Positions 23,936-34,740 of a DNA stretch of 64,000 bases are shown here, in pieces (the stretch's first letter is position 1; each line of letters opens with the position of its first letter). A program made the position numbers and the translations under genes. This stretch comes from Epiperipatus broadwayi (taxonomy: Eukaryota; Onychophora; Udeonychophora; Euonychophora; Peripatidae), in the NCBI GenBank assembly GCA_028023455.1, contig JAQFVV010006275.1:937279-1001278 (forward strand). Direction: 5' to 3'. Under the pieces are notes generated by a model. It was not told where the DNA came from and searched no databases. It saw nothing but the letters and a program-made list of their open reading frames with translations.

Positions 23936-24015
23936 AACAACAGAATTTAGCAATGGCTACTAATTAAAAATCGACAAAACAACAAATTAGCAATGGCTAC
24001 TAACTGACAACAAGA
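23936..24015. repeat. Short direct repeat (~40-50 bp)
   Basis: ACAACAGAATTTAGCAATGG (about 23937) is followed by AACAACAAATTAGCAATGG (about 23979), each continuing CTACTAA. This is a small tandem duplication at the edge of the GC-richer block that follows. Confidence 0.6.
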
Positions 24016-24099
24016 TTAACATCTTATCAAAGGAATGCAATCAAAGATAGTGGAGGAATTTCAACAACAGATATGGCTGGCAGACATAAAAACCAATTA

Positions 24100-24475
24100 A
24101 CAACATGACAACAGGTCATCACATAAATAGTCCAAGTTGAGTTCACAATCAGTTGAATTCATTCAATCAGTTACTCAATCAGTTCTCAGTCAGTCTTCTC
24201 ATGCATTTGTTAATAAAGGCCATACTGTGTTGAGCAGCTTTTATGAGCATACGATGAGCTCCAAGCCTGTCCTAAATACCAATAGCCTGCTCAAGATGGA
24301 AGTAATGCACACCTAATAATCTGAAGCCATCCGAGGTCTGTCTTAAAGACTAGTGAAATAGTGAGCATTAAACCTCCACAAAAACCCTCAAATCCAACTG
24401 GTTGGAAAAATTTGCATGAAACAGCAAACAGCAAGAAGTCCACATCTAAAGCCTATAGGTAATGAATAGCTTTTA
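24100..24475 (+). promoter_or_regulatory. Promoter- or LTR-like block
   Basis: This locally more complex stretch has CATAAATAG (24122-24130), a TATA-like box. It is followed by repeated AATCAGTT (three copies within about 24148-24183) and TCAGTCAGTC, and then by AATAAAGG (about 24212). It ends at CTATAG/GTAATG (about 24460), which resembles a splice donor. The order fits either a solo LTR (promoter, initiator, poly-A signal) or a promoter with a first exon. No bounding TG...CA or target duplication was found. Confidence 0.25.
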
Positions 24476-25324
24476 TTATTTCATTTCTGATAATAATGTA
24501 GCCATTGCTAAACTTGAAGCCTCCCAGAGTCACTTAATAAATGAACTCTATAACATGCATAAAGAACTATTGATGTGCATGTTTTTTTAAATGTCATATA
24601 TTATTTAATGCTTTTGTTATATTATATTCTAGTGTATGAATTCATAGTGTGTGTATGTGGTTATTATATAAAAATACCACTGTTCATGTTAGTTAAAATT
24701 TATAAAAGGAGTTAAAATTAGAATAATAAGTACTTATTTAAAAATAAATTATCTTTAAAATTTAATATTTGTCGATCAATTCTTTTACCACTAAATAAAA
24801 TAACACTAGATTATACTACCCTTTTGATTGAGCTAGTTGGGATATCTTAGGTGCTGAATTAGTTTGCCATCATTCAAAACATGTTAGTTCTTGTAGCTAA
24901 CTGATACTTGGAGTTTACTCCGAAACAAAAAAGTGCTTTGAATGATAGATGTTGTATTCGGCAGCTGAGAAAATCTTTGTCCTTCAAACGTGGTCATATT
25001 TATATATACATATATATATATCTGGCTTGGTCACAGGTGCCTTCTAGGCTTTATTTTTTCTCTGCCTAAGGGACCATGGTGAAGCAATATTTAAATATAT
25101 AAATAGTTAAATATATATCAAATATATAAATTATAATTGTATCATATTTTGTATAAAAGTTTTACAAGTTATATTTCATAAAGTTATTTTATAAAAGAAT
25201 AAAAGTATATAGATTTTGTTTACTCCTGCCATAATTTAATAAACATATCACCCGGTTCAATATATATAGGCTATTTGAATTTCGTGAAGTATATCTGCTC
25301 TGTTGATACCATCACATTTTTTGA
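24476..25324. other. AT-rich DNA, nothing recognised
   Basis: TA-rich tracts near 25000-25020 and 25260. No gene is seen. Confidence 0.5.
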
Positions 25325-25985
25325 ATGAATTCTGCAGTTTAATTTTCTAATTAACCAGTGATTTTTTTTTTCACACAAATCTTCACAGTTTCAATATCCA
25401 TCACATTTATTTATCTATCTAATACAATCAGGAATGAAATTAATTTAATATCTTCAAATGACATGTAATACAAATCTATTGAGTTATTCATATAAACAAG
25501 AGATGATTTGCAGTTTTATTTATTTACTTCTAATAATATATAAGTAGATAATTAGATAAATCATATAATATTTATAATTAATAATATATATGTAAATAGA
25601 TCATATAATATTTACAATTAATAATATTAGGATCTCAGATACTCTCCCAATTACAATATATTTATATATTAAGCATTTTAACAATAATAAATAAGTTCAT
25701 TTATAACTAAATATACCCCTATAATGGTATAGTAAAATAATAAAGTTAATAAATATGTCGTAAGTTTTTTAATCTTCAGGATATATCACTTGAATCACAA
25801 TGTCCATTGATGCTGCTTCCACTGCCTCACATTATGTTCTTCATTTTAAAAACCATATGATTTATTTCAGTCTTGTGATATTTCCTTTTATATCTGGCCT
25901 CATCCTTTGTGTCCTGGAGTATAGCTGAACATTCAATATATTATATACCATATTCTGTTTATTTTCTTTAATGGATTAAAATATT
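25325..25985. repeat. Unclassified dispersed repeat, copy 2
   Basis: Diverged direct copy of 20945-21595, some 4.4 kb away. Best-conserved part is about 25795-25980 (TTATGTTCTTCATT and the flanking segments). Confidence 0.65.
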
Positions 25986-27055
25986 TTTTTTTGAAAACAT
26001 CTTAATTAGTTTGGGAAATAATTTATTTTATATCCAATTCATTTTAATTAATTCCAGAAACATTTTAATTATTTTGGAGACTTATAGTCTATCCAAAAAT
26101 TTTAATTAGTTTCACAACATTTATTTAGCTTTTATAAATATTTCTTTAACACTTGAATACTTTTCTTTAACTTTGGAAATTATTTATTTATTCTATTCGA
26201 AAAACATTTATTTAAATATTGCTCTTGTAAAATTTGTTCTCTTCTAAAATCCCACACAGTTAAATGCATGATATATATCTTTAAAAAATCAGGAAAAAAC
26301 ACGTTACAAATAGTATTTAAAAAAAGAAACATTAATATGTGTATAATATACAGATTTTTTTGTATATTTTAGATTTATACTTTTAAAATCTAATTTATTA
26401 TTTAATTTTGTTTTTAAACTCATAAGAGGACTATCCGCTTGTCATTAAATATTTTTGTTTTTAAATTTGTCAGACTACAAGCTAAAATTATTGCCATTTT
26501 TAAGGTACAAAAATACTTAATGAAAACCGGATAGTTCTCAGAAATGTTTGAAAAACTAGATTAAATAATGAGTTGGATCATGTTTAAATATTTAATTTCA
26601 ATTTTTAACTTATAATACGAGGATAAATTTAAAATGTTTTTTTTTTCTAAATACAAAAAAAAAATCTATACACTTTATAAATTAATATTGTTTCTTTTTT
26701 AAATACTATTTGTAATTTGGCTTTTTGCCTGGTTTTTTTTAAAAACATAAATATATGTACATCGGGCCTTTAATTCAACATTATTACTGCAGTTTTCATT
26801 TCAATAATAATTTATTCATAATATATAATAATTACATCTTGATGATAAAAAATTGTACACTAACATGATTATATTAATATTCTGTTTGTCGTTTGGTTAG
26901 AATGTATTATGTGAACACGACTGTTATATCATTTATGTAGTTGGTTAAATTGAAGGTTTGTATAGTTTGTGAGATACTCAGAACTTGTTTTACGTAGTTA
27001 GAATGTTTTATATAAGCGTAAGCTTAAAATTGCATAATCTAAAAGGCTGAATTGG
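25986..27055. other. AT-rich DNA, nothing recognised
   Basis: No coding signal. A palindrome-like relation exists between GGTACAAAAATACTTAATG-type sequence near 26505 and the run near 26445, but it is short and A+T-rich. Confidence 0.4.
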
Positions 27056-27453
27056 TTGGAGTTGAGAAACAAAAAGAAGATAGTGAGATTAATGACTAGG
27101 TGTCATCAAAGGCTTTATTGGAGGCAAGGAGCTGAACACGTTTTTTGACTTTTTTGAGATTTGATAAAACAACAGTATGGTTTGTGGGGTTGGTAATTTG
27201 ATGAGTGTTTTGCATCTTACAATCCATATGGCATAAAGGACAAAGGTGGAAAGTTTTATTATTGAAAATGTTCCATTATGAATGGCATTTTCAAGTGAGA
27301 GAATTGTCAGTTTTTATGTTGGAGTTGATGGTCATATTTTTCAGCATTTAAAGTCCTGGGCATCAGTGTATAATATGCTCTATTTTTCTCAGGAGCACAG
27401 ACCACATATTGGGTTGATGCTAGAAAGACCTCTTCAGTGATGAAGAAACCAAT

Positions 27454-28046
27454 TCATGGGAAGTGCATTAAGATTAATTTTAAGATGAAGTCAAGGAATT
27501 TGGGATCCAGACTCCATCTTTTGAAGTATGTAATTAGTCTTTGGTTGGTTACATTTAGACTGTTTTTAACAGGTTGTTGATTAGCGTTGATTAGGCTGTA
27601 CGCCTCCCATAGGGTGATTTTTCGATCAAAGTTAGTGAGCGTGATCGGGTTATATAGTTTTAAGTGTTCTACTAATGATGATACCCATGACTTGGTAAAA
27701 GGCAATGGATGATCAGTTGGTACAATTTTTTCAATAATGTTGGAATATCCGAAGGAGTGGATGAGATTATGCAGAGTATTGTGGGTTGTTTTTGTAATTT
27801 GATTGCCTGTATTGAATGGAAAGACAGGCCATTGTACCAGCATGGCCATTGTACACCTTGCAAGCTAATTGCCACTGTCCTTTCTCTCCAGAGAAGTTTG
27901 GTGCATAATTGGTTAATTTTGTTTTGAAACTGTTCGATCATGTTGAGGAGGCCTATCTTTCCATATAGTGAGAAGTAGACTCTAGAGAGTGAAGTGGTGA
28001 TAGCTTTGGTTGATTGAAGGATGTCTTCTTGAATCTCTCTTGCCAT
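27454..28046 (-). pseudogene. LINE C-terminal domain fragments
   Basis: Two overlapping frames (28046-27672 and 27849-27454) hold the region downstream of the reverse transcriptase. They include KIGLLNMIEQF, NQLCTKLLWRER and QGVQWPCW in the first frame, then YFKRWSLDPKFLDFIL in the second. The join is a frameshift near 27800. The same KLLW and SL(D/E)PKF(L/F)DF blocks occur in the 17.7-19.8 kb copy, which confirms the family. Confidence 0.75.
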
Positions 28047-28117
28047 TTCACTTGGAGGTTTGAAAATTGGAGTTTTGCAGAGAAGGGTGACTTAATTTGT
28101 TTGCCAGACATTATCTT

Positions 28118-28606
28118 CTAGATGGATGACTTGTTATAATTTATTTGTAAGCCTAGTTTCATTGTATTTCTGTTTAAGTTGTTCATGAGATGGGGCAGGT
28201 GTTTGATTGTGGGTAGCATGACCATGATGTCATGTATGCATGCAAATACATTGAGATTTTTGTTGAGAGAGGGAACGAAAACTCCTGGGAGGTTATTTTC
28301 CATATCCATCAGAAGAGGGTTGATATGTGCTGTGAACAATAAGGCACTGAGTGGAGATCCTCGAGGAATTGACTTGTATGGCTTGAAACCTGGTAAGATC
28401 TTTCCATCAAGAGAGAGAAAAATCCCTCTGTTATTGAGCATATTGCTGACCATCTGAACAATTGCACCCGGAATGTCATATTCTGTCAGAATATCCAAGA
28501 GGGTATTTATCTGGACTGAATCAAAGGGCTGCTGTAATATCCAGTTGGACAGCAATAGGTTTGGATTTACGATGTACTTTGGTATAATTGATAAGTTTCT
28601 TAACAT
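28118..28606 (-). pseudogene. LINE reverse transcriptase fragment
   Basis: The 162-codon open frame covers the palm of a non-LTR reverse transcriptase. FDSV (residues 28-31) is the end of motif A; the preceding LDITAA lies in another frame, so the open frame start is not real. IPRGSPLSALLF (residues 79-90) is motif B. ACIHDIMVM stands where the F/YADD catalytic box should be; the first catalytic Asp has changed to His, so the enzyme would be dead. LGLQINYNKSSI matches the region after motif C. Confidence 0.78.
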
Positions 28607-28992
28607 TGTTCATAGCATGCGAGATTGAGGATCCCTTTTTTTTATATTGGTTTGATGAGATATGGTTAAGGATCTGAGTTTGTTTTGATCTTTAATAACT
28701 GATTCCATTATCTTGATAAGCAATGGGGTCATGGAAAAACATACAAATGTACAAACTCGAATTCTTCCAGTTCATTCTGTTTATAGTTTATTTCAATGAT
28801 TACAAAAACAATTGTATGATCTTTGAAAAAGTAAAATGTAACTTGCATGCATGAAGTATATATGAGATTATCTTTGGTAAAGATTATATCACATGGACAA
28901 ACATCAGAAACAAAAAAAAAATCAGATTATTAATGTAATCTTTATTGATGAAGCATGTGATAAAACTAAATACATGGGTGAGAAAACAAACA

Positions 28993-29275
28993 TGTTACTG
29001 ACATCATTGAAATAATTAAGAGACTGGAGTGGATTTGGGTTTGACATATTTTTAGAAGAGATGATAATAAATGGACAATTGAAATCTTAAATTGGATTCC
29101 AACAGATTGTAAAAGACCTAGAAAGATACCACATGTGAGATGGGCAGATGAAATGAAAAAGTGTGTTGGTATGATATAGATAAGAGAGGCTAGAAATTAG
29201 AGAAGATGGATTTAAAATTGGAGAGACCTTTATTCTGCAGTGAATTGATAATGTTTGAAATGATGTTGGTGATCT
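28993..29275 (+). mobile_element. 5'-truncated RTE LINE tail
   Basis: It aligns with about 50073-50312 of the RTE element: ATTAAGAGACTGGAGTGG, GATGATAATAAATGG, CTTAAATTGGATTCCA and CCACATGTGAGATGGGCAG. Translation gives RDDNKW...ILNWIP, then PHVRWADEMKKC, the usual RTE C terminus, broken by three stops. The 5' truncation is typical of target-primed insertion. Only a decayed tail follows. Confidence 0.8.
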
Positions 29276-31509
29276 ATTATATATATATGTATTATTTATA
29301 TAAGATTCAAAGAGAATTATATACAAATAGTAGAGCGTTAATTAAGATATAAGCTGTGCTATTAAATTTATATATACAAATAGTAGAACATTAATTAGAA
29401 TATGAGCTGTGCTGTTAAATTTAAACTGTTTTTATAAGTTAGTGATCAATTGGCTGATTAATTATATATGAATTATTAAATGAGGAAACTATATGGTTAA
29501 TGAAAAGTATTGAGTATTAAAGCAAAGATCCTATCCTAATTTTAGTGACTAGTATTTATTAATCCATGTGGCTGCATATATATCTAGAAGTGCAAGGGTT
29601 TGATCTCTAATTTTAATTTTATTTATTTTGTTGTAGAAATATGCATTTTTTTTTTAGTTTGGGCTGAAACTAAAATGGCATCTAAGGAACCAAAGAATGA
29701 ATAGAATAAAAATAGTTATTCTAATATTGGGAAAAGTTCTCTTCCTATGCTACTGATATGCATTATGAATGAGGCTAATTGGGACTTAGTAATAGATATA
29801 ATAAGAATTTAATAAATTTGAAGTGATTGGCACTTGCTGCTGAATACTAAGTAGAATATATAATGGAAAAAACTATTTTCTTTTATTCATATAATTTCAT
29901 CAGATTGATTTATTTATTTTTTGTCACTAATTTTTCAAATATTTTAACAACCCATGTTGGCTTTAAATGAACTTATAATAATAGCAACCCTGTTCTTATT
30001 ATATCAAGAATTACCTGAATATCTTTTTTATCTGCTTTATATTTTTCTCAGAGAAATAATCAAGTCAGTGAATTCATAATTGTTTTCATATAAATTCCTG
30101 TGGTTTATTAAATATTAGAGAGAGATCTGTTTTATTTGATAGTGATTTTATTGTAAAAATGCTAGGTTTGATTATTTCTTTATATGTACTAGTTAACATT
30201 AAGCTAATTTATTGATCTTTCTCTTTAATAATGAAGCAGCAATACATCTTCTATTAGTAAATATTCTAGTATGGTAAAAACAATCCACTTGCAACAATTT
30301 ATATTCATACTATTTCATTATAAGATTAATATATATGTGTGTGTGTGCTTTGCACACAGATAATGAAGCTATTTAAAATTAAATGTTGCTGCCGTGCGCG
30401 CTTTCGGGATATTTCATATTCATGGCTACTAGAATTTATTTGAGAACTATAATTCATAAAATCCTATAGATGAGATGAAATACAGGTTGTAGTTGAATGA
30501 AATAGTCAATTATTGTATTATATTAAGTCATAGTGCAGAAAACATGTTTCTATGGGAGAAATATATAAATATTCAGTATATTAAGGATGAAGTGGCATAG
30601 CACTTAGCTTATTTTTTATGACATTCCCAAAATTTAGCATTCTAATATGGATGGAACTAAAAAAATTTTGTAGTTGATGATTTCCAAGCATCATAGGATT
30701 TTTTCAAATAACAACCATTCATTTCACTTTTCTTAACTATAGAGGAAAAAGAAAAGAGGAAAAATCCTCATCTACTGCCAGTAGATTGAGTGAGTGTCTG
30801 TTGTCTTTTTCCCTATTCCATAAAAAAATAGTGATGATGCCTTTTCATTTTGGCTGTTTTACCTATATATATATATATAGAGAGAGAGAGAGATTTTAAT
30901 GTTGATATAAGTAAGTAATACAGATGTTTATAACAACTGTTAAAGTTTAAAACACCTGTAAAATCTGAAAGATGAAAAATCACTTGTGCCTACCTGTTTG
31001 CAAATTAATTCAAATTTTATGTTTTGCCTCTAACAGATATTAATTCAATGTCAAGAAATCAAATTAAAATGTAGATATGAATAAATAATATATTTATTTA
31101 TATTATTATACTTTGAATACAGATCTTAATTGCCTTTTTGAATTCAACATTTAAATAAAAGATGACAGTATTAATAAAAACGGAATCTTTTTATATTTTC
31201 ATCTTTAACCTATTTAACCAAAAATAACTTTCTGTTTTCTAATAGCCGTATTGGGAACTTTGTTCTGAAAATTATTTTTGAAATCTTTATTTTAAAACTA
31301 AATCAAAAGTCATTATCTTTTTAAAGAAATTATTTATTTTCTTTAGTTGTTTTATCTGTCTTGGAATGATTCATAAGGCAGTTATATATTCTTTACATAT
31401 GTTCCTATAATATTTTGAAATTTTGTTTCACATCACTTAACCATAATATAAACGCATACAATAAATATATTTAGTTCATGATAGGATTCAAATTGTAGAG
31501 ATTTTATTA
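29276..31509. other. AT-rich DNA with simple repeats
   Basis: It includes a 45-50-bp near-repeat at about 29320-29370 and 29371-29420 (AAATAGTAGA, ATTAA, AGCTGTGCT, TTAAATTTA). It also has (TG)n near 30335-30348 and (TA)n(GA)n at 30863-30893. No gene is seen. Confidence 0.5.
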
Positions 31510-31726
31510 CATTGCCGTATAAGAACTGTAAAATAAAGCTGATCTTTTATGCAACAGATGATATGAATGATGTTTTCCATACAACAGCTCTTCGGATAAT
31601 TTTAATAAAAAAACACTGATTAAAGGAATTGTAAAAAGAATTGATATTATTTTACTGGAGTGAAAATAAAATAACAATATTACAAACTACTCCATATATT
31701 CGGATTGTATTAAATACTGCAGCATC

Positions 31727-31812
<86 letters not shown>

Positions 31813-32030
31813 CAAAATGCAAAATACTGTACTTAATACAATCTGAATATATGGAATTTGCAATATTATTATATTTTCACTCCAGTAAAGTCAACTCTTT
31901 TTACAATTCCTTTAATCAGTGCTTTTTATTAAAATTACCCGAAGAGCTGTTATATGGAAAAAACATCATTCATATCACCTGTTACATAAAAGATCAGCTT
32001 TAATTCACAATGTTTATTGGTGCAATGTAA
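31510..32030. repeat. Foldback with (CT)n(AT)n loop, arms ~220 bp
   Basis: The left arm (to about 31732) and the right arm (from about 31810) are reverse complements. Paired landmarks are AAAGCTGATCTTTTATG against its complement near 31985-32003, GAGCTCTTC-side near 31588 against GAAGAGCTGTT near 31941, and ACTGGAGTGAAAATA near 31654 against TATTTTCACTCCAGT near 31872. The loop is (CT)n at about 31731-31762 followed by (AT)n to about 31809. No protein is encoded; the apparent open frame across it is simple repeat plus arm. The start of the arms at 31510 is approximate. Confidence 0.8.
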
Positions 32031-32959
32031 ACATTCTTAATTGATTATTATCATTATTATGTGTAATACTGTCTGAATTGTAATCAAAATAAAAGAAACA
32101 TACAGCAGTAAAGATACTTGTAAAATGTTCTTCACAAATTATCCTTTAATATTAAGTAAATGTCATGATGGCATAAAGAGATGCATCTGGGTATATATGC
32201 CATAGATTCATCCATACTATTAGTATCGCATTAGAGGGAGAAACATACTTCATAATTCACATCCTAGATCTAAGTACCAAAAGATCAATCTAAATTTATA
32301 GTCAAATAACTAAGTTATTTATGATTACAAATTCCACTTGCAAAATATTTAATATTATTATTATTATACTTTAATAACGGTCAATATATTACTTTTGCCC
32401 AATTCCCAGCAAGAAGTACATAGCGATAATGATTTCAAACTTCCCAATTAATGACCTAGTCTTCATTTTCTCAATCGGTAAATAATATAAACTAATGGTA
32501 TGGAAAGATATGATTTGCACCTAGAATAAATATTGTTTTTCTATTTGAATTATGACTATACAGAAAAACATTTTCATGGTACAAACAAATAGTTAATATA
32601 AGATACAAACTCAAAACCTTTTTTTTTTTAAATAAAAAAAATTTTTTTTAAATAAGTAATTAAATTTATTTTTAAGCAAATGAAAGAAAAAAAATGAAAA
32701 TAATCCCATAATTACAATTTCCATACTAAGGTTTACATAATGATGGTATTTATATAGGAAATAATAAACTCTGCACCAACAATAATGATAATGATCTTGA
32801 AAATTTTGCCCAGTTTCTTTCTTGGTACAAATAGACTAATTAAAGAATGTTTCACAGACATATGGGTTACTGTTTTAAGGTGTTATTTTGGTTACAATTA
32901 AAGCTGCACATAATTCTAAAGCAATATGTAATTTTCTTATATATGTAATTAGAGGAATT
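32031..32959. other. AT-rich DNA, nothing recognised
   Basis: Poly-T/poly-A stretches near 32610-32650. No gene is seen. Confidence 0.5.
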
Positions 32960-33066
32960 TGATCTCATGATTTTTCAGTCTATTCATCCTTCACTCCATC
33001 TTAAGCAACTGATACACATGACCACACACATATGAAAAAGATACATGAGTGCTGGTTCTGCACAAA
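32960..33066 (-). repeat. HHR-repeat fragment next to PLE
   Basis: It carries the terminal block of the 19074-19598 family in left-arm orientation (TCACTCCATCTTAAGCAACT, then GATACACATGACCACACAC). It then runs into a piece of the HHR in the opposite sense (ATGAGTGCTGGTTCTGCAC at about 33044-33062). It stops where PLE-like sequence begins, so it may be a remnant of that element's terminal repeat. Confidence 0.6.
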
Positions 33067-33187
33067 ATTGGAAGAAATGATTCCTAAGGATTTGCAGTTA
33101 AAACCTATTTTCTTCAAAAGAGTGAGAAGATTATTCAGAGAATAAATAAGACCTTATTGGGACATTCAGAGAATAAATAAGACTTTA

Positions 33188-33676
33188 TTGGGAGAAAGAA
33201 CAAATGTTCTATGGTTTTCAAAACATCAAACCTTGCATTCTATTAGAAATGAGAAATATTTTTCAAAAAATAAACTTACCTATGAAGATTTCTCAAGAAT
33301 TTTTGGAGCAGTAATGAGATCATATTATAAATTACATGGAAGTATAAAAGAACATCAGAAGAAGCAGCTTGTAAATCTACATGAGCAAGTGAAAAGTCAT
33401 ACTGTAACTAGCAATCTGTCAGTTTCATCAGTGAAAAAAAGTCATACTGTAACTAGCAATCTGTCAGCTTCATCAGTGAAAAATCTTAGTTCTAAACACC
33501 TTACTGATACTGAATTATCTGTTCTTGGAAAAGATTTGAACTTTGCCATTATTCCATCTACTCTCTCATTATTGGATATAATTGCAGCCATTGAGGGAGT
33601 TACCCAAAAATTGCCCCTAGAAAAAGCAGTAGAATTATACTGGAGAGTTAAAGCAGAAATAAAACATTTCTTATGA
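33188..33676 (+). pseudogene. PLE N-terminal region
   Basis: The 162-codon frame matches the part of PLE proteins upstream of the RT: LSSKHLTDTELSVLGKDLNF (residues ~99-118), then FAIIPSTLSLLDIIAAIEG. Residues ~69-98 contain a 15-residue tandem duplication, KSHTVTSNLSVSSVK followed by KSHTVTSNLSASSVK, produced by a 45-bp direct repeat starting about 33391. Just before the frame a 31-bp tandem repeat (AGAGAATAAATAAGAC, 33137 and 33168) occurs. The first Met is not necessarily a real start. The frame ends in two adjacent stops (TGATGA) after KHFL, and PLE similarity continues beyond. Confidence 0.75.
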
Positions 33677-34038
33677 TGAGAGGAAAGCTATTAAATCTTT
33701 CAAACAGGATACATCTATAATCATTCGTCCTGATGACAAAGGTAATAACACTATGGTTGTAATGGATAAAACTAATTATGATAATAAAATACAAGGACTT
33801 CTCACAGTAGGCCAATAGAAAAAAAATCCAATTCAAAGTACAGAGGTAAAGTTACAAGCACTACAGATATTTCAGTGATTCAGAAAATAGAAATTAACTT
33901 TGTATTTTAGCAAAACACCTCACCTTTATGGACTACTTAAAATCCACAAAGTTAATGTTCCATTAAGGCCTATTGTTAGTTCTAGAAATTCACCATGTCA
34001 AAATTTGTTGAGATTTTTTTCTCAAAGTTCTTCATCCA

Positions 34039-34467
34039 TTGACATCTAGAATACAATCCTTTGACAGGGATTCTAAGCGCTTTGTAGAATTAGTCAGAGA
34101 CATGAAAATGAAAAGAACTGACATATTGGTAAGATTTGATGTGGAAAGTCTCTTTATAAATGTACCATGTGATGAGGCATTGTCTATTGTAAGGAAAAAG
34201 TTACTTGATGATAATAATCTAAAAACTAGAACAATTTCACTTATTGATAGTATAATGCAATTATTAATGTTCTGCATAACAACATATTTTCAATATAACT
34301 CAGAATTCTTCCAACAAAATCAAGGAATGGCCATGGAATCACCATTTTCACCCTTGCTTAGCAACATGTACACAGAAGAATTTGAAACCACAGCCATAAA
34401 TACTATTCTATGTCCACCTAAATTATGGCCTTGCTGTGTTGATGATATATTTGTGCTATGGCCATAA
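34039..34467 (+). pseudogene. PLE reverse transcriptase core
   Basis: Residues 32-43, RFDVESLFINVP, are RT motif A with catalytic Asp34. QGMAMESPFSP (residues 95-105) is motif B; the family usually has G where this copy has E100. CVDDIFVLWP (residues 133-142) is motif C with both Asp kept (135, 136). The frame ends with a stop right after the box, and KPTHTGKYLAYTSNH-like sequence follows in another frame (about 34625-34670). Confidence 0.85.
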
Positions 34468-34740
34468 TATGGTGAAGCACAACTGCAGTCATTCTGGATG
34501 CACATCAATAACATATCATCTCCTTTAGTTAAATTTACAGTGGAATCAGAATGAGAAAAAATTGACATTCTTAGATGTTCTTGTGATAACTCCCTCAGGG
34601 CAAAGTAAAAACAACAGTGTATAGGAAACCACACACACTGGCAAGTACTTGGCATATACATCAAATCATATCTCTTTGAACTCTTATATAAAAACATGTT
34701 CTTTTATTTTTTCTAGTGTACATTTAGAATCATCAATATA

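Larger units (their letters stand above)
27060..28760 (-). mobile_element. LINE (non-LTR) remnant, second copy
   Basis: A minus-strand retroelement of the same family as 17740-19835. At the 5' side a degenerate KIMESVIKDQ block (about 28712-28683) matches the RT finger region. It is followed by motif A (LDITAAFDSV across a frameshift), PRGSPLSALLF, a damaged catalytic box, a connection domain with KLLWRER, SLDPKFLDF and a Cys-rich end (INPICGLCS near 27410). It lacks an endonuclease domain, so it is 5' truncated. It lies immediately before an oppositely oriented RTE tail (28993). Confidence 0.8.
33067..34740 (+). mobile_element. Penelope-like element (PLE), degenerate
   Basis: Across about 1.6 kb several frames carry, in order, the PLE N-terminal region, the DKG..VVMD segment, a YGLLKIHK/PLRPIVSS block, RT motif A (RFDVESLFINVP), motif B (QGMAMESPFSP), the VDD box and the KPTHTGKYL-like region after the palm. 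These are diagnostic PLE reverse-transcriptase signatures. Stops and frameshifts break it into at least four pieces. No GIY-YIG endonuclease domain is seen downstream, so the copy is 3' truncated or of an endonuclease-deficient type. A fragment of an HHR repeat lies just upstream. Confidence 0.85.

Noticed and set aside
27709-27927. Plus-strand open frame in the 27-28 kb region
   Set aside because: It is the antisense of a LINE coding region whose minus-strand frames match RT and C-terminal motifs.
28179-28457. Plus-strand 92-codon open frame
   Set aside because: Antisense shadow of the minus-strand LINE reverse transcriptase.
33420-33480. TTCATCAGTG twice in the PLE region, resembling an antisense HHR core
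   Set aside because: No GAAA, stem II or stem I partners; it is part of the 45-bp coding duplication.
34320-34697. Minus-strand 125-codon open frame
   Set aside because: Antisense shadow of the PLE reverse transcriptase.
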